NCBI GenBank assembly: GCA_019635355.1
Contig: JAHBZQ010000001.1
Span: 3,534,001-3,598,000 of the forward strand
From: Rhizobacter sp.
GTDB taxonomy: Bacteria > Pseudomonadota > Gammaproteobacteria > Burkholderiales > Burkholderiaceae_C
DNA: 64,000 nucleotides
Reading direction: 5' to 3'
Positions 58,857-64,000 of this stretch are shown here, one piece after another. The position numbers and the translations under genes are program-made. The notes under the pieces were generated by a model. The model searched no databases and was not told where the DNA came from. It worked only from the letters and a program-made list of their open reading frames with translations. How positions within the stretch are numbered: the stretch's first letter is position 1; every line of letters starts with the position of its first letter.

Positions 58857-60023
58857 TCATGCTTCGGGCCGTGTCGAAACGTCGGCCAATGCGTTCAGCA
58901 GGCGGTCGACATCTTCGTTGCGGTGGGCGGCTGACAGCGAAATGCGCAGCCGCGCCGTGCCGGCCGGCACCGTGGGCGGGCGGATGGCCGGCACCCACAG
59001 CCCGCGCTCGCGCAAGGCGGCGGCGAGGTCGAGCGTGGGCTGGTTCTCGCCCACGATGAGCGGCTGGATGCAGGTGTCCGAGGCGAGCAGCCGCCAGGGC
59101 AGGCCAACCATGCCGGCGCGCAGGCGCCGGGTGAGCGCTGCCACGTGCTCGCGCCGCCAGTCTTCTTCGGCGATCACCCGCAGGCTGGCGCGCACTGCGG
59201 CGGCCACCATCGCCGGGGTGGCCGTGGCGAAGATGTAGGTGCGGGCGCGTTGCATCACCCACTCGACGGCATCGGCCTCGCCGGCCACGAAGGCCCCGGC
59301 GCAGCCCGAGGCCTTGCCGAGCGTGGCCATGTAGAGCAGGCGCGGCGAACCTGCCATGCCCAGGTGGGCGGCGCTGCCGCGGCCCTGCGGCCCGAGCACG
59401 CCGAAGCCGTGGGCATCGTCGACCATCAGCAGCGCATCGTGCTGCTCGCACAGGGCCAGGAGCTCGCGCAGGGGGGCGATGTTGCCGTCCATGCTGAAGA
59501 CGGCATCGGTGACGACGAGCTTGCGCTGTGCGGTGGAGGCGGCGAGCTGTGCGGCGAGTGCCGCCAGGTCCACGTGCGGGTAGACGTGCGCCTCGGCCCG
59601 CGCCAGCCGCACGCCGTCGATCAGGCAGGCGTGGTTGAGGGCGTCGCTGAACACCGCGTCACCGCGGCCCACGAGCGCCGGCACCAACCCCACGTTGGCG
59701 AGGTAACCCGAGCCGAAGTAGAGCGCACGCGGGCGGCCCACGAAGGCGGCCAGTTCGGCCTCCAGCGCCTCGTGCGGCCCTTCGTGGCCGCACACCAGCG
59801 GCGACGAGGTGGCGCCCACGCCGTAACGCGCCGCCGCCTCCTGCGCCGCGGCGATCAGTGCAGGGTGCTGCGAGAGGCCGAGGTAGTCGTTGCTGGCGAA
59901 GGAGAGCAGCGGTGCACCATCGACCGTGAGGTGCGGGCCGTCCTTGGCCTGCACCACGCGGCGGGTGCGGCGCAGGCTGGCGGCGTCGAGGGCCGCCAAC
60001 CGCTGGTCGTGGTCGTGACTCAA
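58857..60023 (-). CDS. bioF: 8-amino-7-oxononanoate synthase
   Basis: PLP enzyme of 388 residues that joins pimeloyl-ACP and alanine in biotin synthesis. It shows FASNDYLGLSQHP, ATSSPLVCGHEGPHEALE, the AHGFGVLG segment, and the PLP-lysine in TLGKASGCAGAF. No ATG gives a family-like length; TTG (MSHDHDQRLAALDA) is the best start and overlaps the stop of a 10-codon upstream ORF in TTGA. There is no good ribosome site before it, consistent with coupling. BioD and BioA genes follow on the same strand only after an intervening unrelated gene. Regulation by BirA or BioR was not visible. Confidence 0.9.
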   Translation of the reverse strand: MSHDHDQRLAALDAASLRRTRRVVQAKDGPHLTVDGAPLLSFASNDYLGLSQHPALIAAAQEAAARYGVGATSSPLVCGHEGPHEALEAELAAFVGRPRALYFGSGYLANVGLVPALVGRGDAVFSDALNHACLIDGVRLARAEAHVYPHVDLAALAAQLAASTAQRKLVVTDAVFSMDGNIAPLRELLALCEQHDALLMVDDAHGFGVLGPQGRGSAAHLGMAGSPRLLYMATLGKASGCAGAFVAGEADAVEWVMQRARTYIFATATPAMVAAAVRASLRVIAEEDWRREHVAALTRRLRAGMVGLPWRLLASDTCIQPLIVGENQPTLDLAAALRERGLWVPAIRPPTVPAGTARLRISLSAAHRNEDVDRLLNALADVSTRPEA

Positions 60024-60052
60024 AGGGCGAGGCCGAGCGAGCGTTGCTTCAT
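60020..60052 (-). CDS. Possible 10-residue leader ORF coupled to bioF
   Basis: ATG-initiated ORF encoding MKQRSLGLAL, whose TGA stop overlaps the bioF TTG start by two bases (TTGA). The frame is open upstream as a longer shadow ORF, so this is only a candidate. If used, it would deliver ribosomes to the weak TTG start. Confidence 0.3.
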   Translation of the reverse strand: MKQRSLGLAL

Positions 60053-60244
60053 CGCGCGGACTAGGGTTAACACGGCCCGCGATTCTAGGAGGCCCTTGCG
60101 TTCTAGGGATCGCGCTCGGCGGCAGAATTGCCCTCGGATTTGAAGGCCGAAGTTCGCAGATGACGAAACCGGCTCGCAAAGGGAAGAGGCTGCATTCGCA
60201 GCCTCTGCATTTCGGGCGCACATCGCGCCTCATCAGGGAGGTTC

Positions 60245-61258
60245 ATGAAGATCGAAAACCGAAAGGCGCGGCTTGCCCGCGCCCGTGTCTCGCTGCGCGC
60301 ATTGGCCATCGTGCCCGCGCTGGGTTTGATTTCGTGTGGAGGAGGCGGTGGCGGCGATGACGCACCCCCGCCGGCCCTCATGGCGGGTGACTACTACGTC
60401 TACGACTATTCGTTCACGCCCGCTGGGTCGTCGACCTCGAGCTACCGCAACATCACGACCATCTCGAGCGTGGCGCCTGACGGCACCAACCTGCGCGTGG
60501 GCACGAGCTCTCTCGCCATCGCTTCGTACACCGCCTACCTGAATTCGGCGCAGGTCGGCTATATGACGAGCGTCAACGGATCGATCAATTGCCAGTTCTC
60601 TCCTCCGGCTCAGGTGGCGCCGCCTTCTCCGCGATCGGTGGGCCAGAGCTGGTCGGTCACGTCGACAACCTCGCCGTCCGGTTGCAACGGCGTTATCCAG
60701 ACTACTCAGTCTGGCCAGGTGGTCGCGCGGGAGGCCATCACGGTTCCCGCTGGCACCTTTGAGACTTACAGGGTCACCCGCCAAGCAAGCAACACGCTGA
60801 GCGCCACGACCAGCAACCAGCAGACGAGCACCTGCTGGTACGCCGTCGACCGAGGGTACGTGGTGCGCTGCGACTTCAACACGACAACGACGACCAGTGG
60901 CTCCATCACGACGTCGACCTCCACACAGGTGCTGTCGGCCATCGGCGGGCCTGTACGCGCATCGCAGGGCAGCACCGTCAGCCGTTTCCAGGGGGCTTGG
61001 CGCGTTGGCTTCAACGGGGGTGTGTCCGGCAATTGCCCATCGCTGCTGATTTCGAGCAGCGGGAACGTCAGCGGCACCTGCAACGTCACCGGCGGTGCTT
61101 CCTTTACTGTCGCGGGTACGGTGACGCCCAGTGGCTCGGTGTCCCTGAGCCTCTCAACCGGTGGCAGTCTCACGGGCAGCCTGTCGACACCTTACGCGGG
61201 TAGTGGTACGTGGGTCGACAGCGGAACTTCAGGCAGCTGGACCGCTTCTCACCAGTGA
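60245..61258 (+). CDS. Lipoprotein of unknown function
   Basis: Protein of 337 residues. The signal sequence (ALAIVPALGLIS) ends in the lipobox-like LISC at Cys31, followed by GGGGGGDD. The rest is Ser/Thr-rich beta sequence with two probable domains: residues about 45-240 (similar in style to secreted adhesin or binding domains) and about 245-337, a Gly/Ser/Thr repeat-like sandwich. Base composition is lower in GC than its neighbours (112 of 180 bases over 60541-60720). The ATG follows AGGGAGG. The gene lies on the plus strand between bioF and bioD, splitting a biotin cluster, which suggests insertion. Confidence 0.82.
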   Translation: MKIENRKARLARARVSLRALAIVPALGLISCGGGGGGDDAPPPALMAGDYYVYDYSFTPAGSSTSSYRNITTISSVAPDGTNLRVGTSSLAIASYTAYLNSAQVGYMTSVNGSINCQFSPPAQVAPPSPRSVGQSWSVTSTTSPSGCNGVIQTTQSGQVVAREAITVPAGTFETYRVTRQASNTLSATTSNQQTSTCWYAVDRGYVVRCDFNTTTTTSGSITTSTSTQVLSAIGGPVRASQGSTVSRFQGAWRVGFNGGVSGNCPSLLISSSGNVSGTCNVTGGASFTVAGTVTPSGSVSLSLSTGGSLTGSLSTPYAGSGTWVDSGTSGSWTASHQ

Positions 61259-61272
61259 GCCCAGGCGGGACT

Positions 61273-61932
61273 TCAAACCCGCCACTGAACGTGCTGCGGC
61301 TCTGGCACCGCCATCCGCGGCACGTCGGCCCACATCGGCGCGCCGAGGTGCTCTTGCAAGTAGGCGATGTTGTCGTCGGGCGAGGCCATCTGCGGGTCGA
61401 TGCGGTTGGCCACCCAGCCGGCCAGCGTGAGGCCACGCGCGCCGATGGCTTCGGCGGTGAGCATCGCGTGGTTGAGGCAGCCCAGGCGCAGGCCGACGAC
61501 GAGCAGCACCGGCAGCTGCAGCGCCTGCGCGAGGTCGGCGCCGGTCTCGCGCTCGTTGAGGGGCACGAAAAAACCGCCGGCGCCTTCGACCACCACGGCA
61601 TCGGCTTGTGCGGCCAGCTGGCGGTAGCGCTCGACGAGCAACGGCAGCTCGATGCGCACACCCGCCGCGCGTGCCGCGAGGTGGGGTGACATCGGCAGCG
61701 GCAGGCAGTACGGGTTGTCGAGCTCGCGCGGCACCTGGATCGAGCTGCAGGCGCGCATCGCCACCACGTCTTCGTTGTCGTCGCCGTGCGCCATCGGCAC
61801 CGTGCCGGCCGCGACCGGCTTCATGCCGACGACGCGTGCGTGCTGCTTTCGCAGATGCAACAGCAGCGCTGAGCTGATGAGGGTCTTGCCGACTTCGGTG
61901 TCGGTGCCCGTCACGAAGTAGCCCACCGTCAT
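61273..61932 (-). CDS. bioD: Dethiobiotin synthetase
   Basis: ATP-dependent carboxylase of 219 residues that closes the ureido ring of dethiobiotin. The P-loop is GTDTEVGKT near residue 8; the conserved KPVAAG and VVEGAGGFFVPL segments bind substrate. The ATG overlaps the bioA stop (ATGA). Genes bioA and bioD are therefore translated in series. The gene ends 14 bases before the stop of the convergent lipoprotein gene. Confidence 0.95.
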   Translation of the reverse strand: MTVGYFVTGTDTEVGKTLISSALLLHLRKQHARVVGMKPVAAGTVPMAHGDDNEDVVAMRACSSIQVPRELDNPYCLPLPMSPHLAARAAGVRIELPLLVERYRQLAAQADAVVVEGAGGFFVPLNERETGADLAQALQLPVLLVVGLRLGCLNHAMLTAEAIGARGLTLAGWVANRIDPQMASPDDNIAYLQEHLGAPMWADVPRMAVPEPQHVQWRV

Positions 61933-63233
61933 GCGAGCGCTTCGTTCAAGGCCGCGAGCGCACCGTCGGCCAGCCACGCCGACTCTTCCTCGTCGATCAC
62001 ATACGGCGGCATGAAGTACAGCGTGTTGGCGATGGGCCGCAGCAGCAGCCCGCGTTGCAGCGCGGCCATGTGATAACGGCGTGCAAAGCCGGGGTCGTCG
62101 GTGTCGATGTCGAAGCCCCACATCATGCCGATCTGGCGCGTGCGCAACACCTTCTCGTGCTGCATCAGCGGCGCGCACAGTGCGGTGAGGCGCGCGGCGG
62201 TCTCGCGGTTGGCGGCCATCCAGTCGCGCTGCTCGAAGACTTCGAGCACGGCCAGCGCCGCGCGGCAGGCGAGCGGGTTGCCGGTGTACGAGTGCGAGTG
62301 CAGGAAGCCACGCGCCACCCGGTCGTCGTAGAACGCGGCGTAGACCTCATCGGTGGTGAGCACGAGCGACAGCGGCAGCGTGCCGCTCGTGATGCCCTTC
62401 GACAGGCACATGAAGTCGGGCCGCACGCGGGCCTGCTCGCAGGCGAAGAGGCTGCCGGTGCGGCCGAAGCCCACCGCGATCTCATCGGCCACCAGGTGCA
62501 CCTCGTAGCGGTCGCACAGGGCGCGCGCCTCGCGCAGGTAGGCCGGGTCGTAGGTGGCGATGCCGGCGGCGCACTGCACCAGCGGCTCGACGATGAGCGC
62601 GGCCGTCTCCGCGTGGTGCACTTCCAGGTAGGCCTGCAGGGCCTGCACGCAGTGCAGCAGGTGCTCCTCGGCCGAGACACCCGGCGCGGCCTTGCGTGCA
62701 TCGGGCGTGGGCACGGTGGCGCTGATGCGCAGCAGCGGGCCATACGCATCGCGGAAGAGTGGGATGTCGGTGACCGACAGCGCACCCGCGGTTTCGCCGT
62801 GGTAGCCGTTGCGCAGGCCGATGAAGCGGGTCTTCCTGAACTTGCCGTGGTTGCGCCAGTAATGCGCGCTCATCTTGAGCGCGATCTCGGTGGCCGAGGC
62901 GCCGTCGCTCGCATAGAACGCGTGGCCGAGGCCGGTGAGCGCGCCGAGTTTTTCGGAGAGCGCCACCACCGGCTCGTGCGTGCAGCCGGCGAGCATCACG
63001 TGCGCCAGCGTGTCGAGCTGCTGGTGCAGCGATGCGGTGATGTGCGGGTGGCCGTGGCCGAAGAGGTTGACCCACCAGGAGCTGATGGCGTCGAGGTAAC
63101 GCTTGCCGTCAGGGTCGTAGAGCCACACGCCTTGTGCGCGGGCGACCGGCAACGGCGGCAGGGTCTCGTGCTGCTTCATTTGGCTGCAGGGGTGCCACAC
63201 CGCCTGCACGCTGCGTGCTGCAAGTGTGCTCAT
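61929..63233 (-). CDS. bioA: Adenosylmethionine-8-amino-7-oxononanoate aminotransferase
   Basis: PLP aminotransferase of 434 residues converting KAPA to DAPA with SAM as amino donor. Family marks are WHPCSQMKQHETLPPLPV, ISSWWVNLFGHGHP and the PLP-lysine in CLSKGITSG. The ATG overlaps the stop of the upstream chorismate-lyase-like gene (63230-63233, ATGA). It is transcribed leftward with bioD next. Confidence 0.96.
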   Translation of the reverse strand: MSTLAARSVQAVWHPCSQMKQHETLPPLPVARAQGVWLYDPDGKRYLDAISSWWVNLFGHGHPHITASLHQQLDTLAHVMLAGCTHEPVVALSEKLGALTGLGHAFYASDGASATEIALKMSAHYWRNHGKFRKTRFIGLRNGYHGETAGALSVTDIPLFRDAYGPLLRISATVPTPDARKAAPGVSAEEHLLHCVQALQAYLEVHHAETAALIVEPLVQCAAGIATYDPAYLREARALCDRYEVHLVADEIAVGFGRTGSLFACEQARVRPDFMCLSKGITSGTLPLSLVLTTDEVYAAFYDDRVARGFLHSHSYTGNPLACRAALAVLEVFEQRDWMAANRETAARLTALCAPLMQHEKVLRTRQIGMMWGFDIDTDDPGFARRYHMAALQRGLLLRPIANTLYFMPPYVIDEEESAWLADGALAALNEALA

Positions 63234-63742
63234 GCGTTCACCACCATGCCGCTGCGGAAGGTTTCGAAGATGAGCATCAGCGGCCCGCGCTCGGTGACGA
63301 TGCGGTAGCAGCGGCTCGCGCGCAGGTCGGGGTGGCCGACGTGCTGCCACAGCGCGCTTTCGATCTCGGGGGTGCTCTGGAGCGGCTCGCGTTGCACGAA
63401 GAGTTTTTGCAGCAGGTGGCCGATGGGGGCCACGCCTTCGTCGAGCTTGGCGAGGAACCAGTCGGGCACCGCATCGAGCCGGGTGTAGGAGAGGTTGTCC
63501 ATCAACACACGGCCGTGGGCGTGCAGGCTCGTCACACGGTGCAGGTAACGCTCGCCGCCGAGCTGCTCGCGCACGCCGGGCGGCACGCTGTCGGTCTGCT
63601 GTTGCGACAGCAGCTGCACCGTCATCGGTGCTTGCGCGATGGCTTCGCACACACGCGTGGTCGAGCCGTCGAGCGCCATCAACGCGCGCAGCAGCGGCGC
63701 GTGTTGCGGGTCGGGCGGGAAGGGGTGTCGATCTACACTCAT
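63230..63742 (-). CDS. Chorismate lyase-like protein
   Basis: Soluble protein of 170 residues. The pattern RYLHRVTSLHAHGRVLMDNL, WFLAKLDEGVAPIGHLLQKL and RCYRIVTERGPLMLIFETF is like the UbiC/DUF98 chorismate-pyruvate-lyase superfamily, as I remember it. It starts at ATG of MSVDRHPFPP; the frame extends 80 codons upstream but overlaps the divergent pabB-like gene. Its stop overlaps the bioA start, so it heads a bioA-bioD transcript. Family members usually act on chorismate, fitting the divergent neighbour, but its tie to biotin is unexplained. Confidence 0.6.
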   Translation of the reverse strand: MSVDRHPFPPDPQHAPLLRALMALDGSTTRVCEAIAQAPMTVQLLSQQQTDSVPPGVREQLGGERYLHRVTSLHAHGRVLMDNLSYTRLDAVPDWFLAKLDEGVAPIGHLLQKLFVQREPLQSTPEIESALWQHVGHPDLRASRCYRIVTERGPLMLIFETFRSGMVVNA

Positions 63743-63775
63743 TTGCTTCTTCTTGTCCCTGGCGGTTTTGGTTTT

Positions 63776-64000
63776 GTGAAACCCAGCATCGTACCGGCCA
63801 CGCTCCACGCGACGCCGCAAGACCTCTACGCACGCCTGGGCGCGGTCGACGGCACGGTGCTGCTCGAAAGCAGCAAGCAGATGCCCGGTTTGGGCGGCTG
63901 GTCGTGGGTCACGGGCCCGGCCGTGGCCACGCTCGAAACGCGAGGCTCGCGCACGACGCTCGTCGACGCGGTGAGCCGCCATGTGCTGGCCGAATGGGCC
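63776..64000 (+). CDS. pabB: Probable aminodeoxychorismate synthase component I, 5' part
   Basis: Frame open from GTG at 63776 to the end of the window (75 codons, no stop), so the gene continues beyond it. The visible N terminus contains LYARLGAVDGTVLLESSKQM, then PGLGGWSWVTGPAVATLE. It resembles the N-terminal domain of PabB/TrpE-type chorismate enzymes (VLLDS...PGxGxxS pattern). The catalytic chorismate-binding domain is outside the window. It is divergent from a chorismate-lyase-like gene. Identification is therefore tentative; anthranilate synthase is the alternative. Confidence 0.55.
   Translation, partial: MKPSIVPATLHATPQDLYARLGAVDGTVLLESSKQMPGLGGWSWVTGPAVATLETRGSRTTLVDAVSRHVLAEWA

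Noticed and set aside
60053..60244. BirA-type biotin operator before bioF
   Set aside because: Only one half-site-like TGTTAACC was seen on the minus strand, with no second half at the expected distance.
1..64000. CRISPR arrays, tRNA genes, transposases or phage genes
   Set aside because: No spaced direct repeats, cloverleaf-like sequence or matching protein motifs were noticed in reading; a dedicated tRNA and repeat scan could still find short items.

Overview
The window is typical chromosomal DNA of a high-GC betaproteobacterium. Codon use, family content and gene order (napEDABC, an azoR/LysR pair, a bioF-bioD-bioA cluster beside a P450, FadH, many short lipoproteins and LysR/TetR/LacI regulators) fit Burkholderiales of the Leptothrix/Rubrivivax/Roseateles type. 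The species cannot be named from sequence alone. I saw no rRNA, tRNA, CRISPR array, transposase or phage gene. About 60 genes fill almost all of the window, and no gene-free gap exceeds 300 bases.

Left part (1-21.4 kb). After a DUF2322/dienelactone hydrolase pair comes a complete NAD salvage operon: nicotinamidase-like hydrolase, pncB, nadE, NadM-Nudix adenylyltransferase and the Nudix repressor nrtR, with a dyad-rich promoter in front. A GIY-YIG-like gene and a LacI regulator follow. Next is a leftward catabolic-looking operon (carboxymuconolactone decarboxylase family, SDR, frameshifted quinone oxidoreductase, MFS exporter), whose promoter carries a perfect LacI-type palindrome. A METTL25-type methyltransferase meets the periplasmic nitrate reductase operon napEDABC, which has an FNR-like box upstream and a 53-residue NapE. 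A LysR/DUF6506/nitronate monooxygenase group, a YihY protein and a CBS protein complete the section.

Middle (21.4-44.9 kb). Two membrane proteins (DUF2157; DUF4401 joined to GDYXXLXY) and a fumarylacetoacetase-like protein precede a thiolase. The thiolase promoter carries a dyad that also occurs in front of a TetR gene about 3.8 kb away. PhoX, ferredoxin-NADP reductase, a 1158-residue orphan hybrid sensor kinase, a restriction-endonuclease-fold protein, an M14 peptidase, azoR with its LysR, a LapA-like protein and an RND efflux pump follow. The section ends with an unrecognised protein containing an HNH-like segment, divergent from a WYL regulator, with two near-identical dyads between them. 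This is the best candidate here for an undescribed module.

Right part (45-64 kb). A tight operon encodes a lipoprotein, a helical protein, a TelA-family protein and a membrane protein. After it come DUF427, a large lipoprotein and a MacAB/TolC-like four-gene exporter. A short tandem repeat and a 109-bp palindromic element lie upstream of the exporter, followed by fadH, a P450, and bioF/bioD/bioA with a chorismate-lyase-like gene. The biotin cluster is split by a lower-GC lipoprotein gene on the other strand. The window ends inside a probable pabB gene.

Repeats are intergenic and palindromic. One composite repeat occurs twice, each time starting at the stop codon of a leftward gene, with hairpins conserved by compensatory changes.
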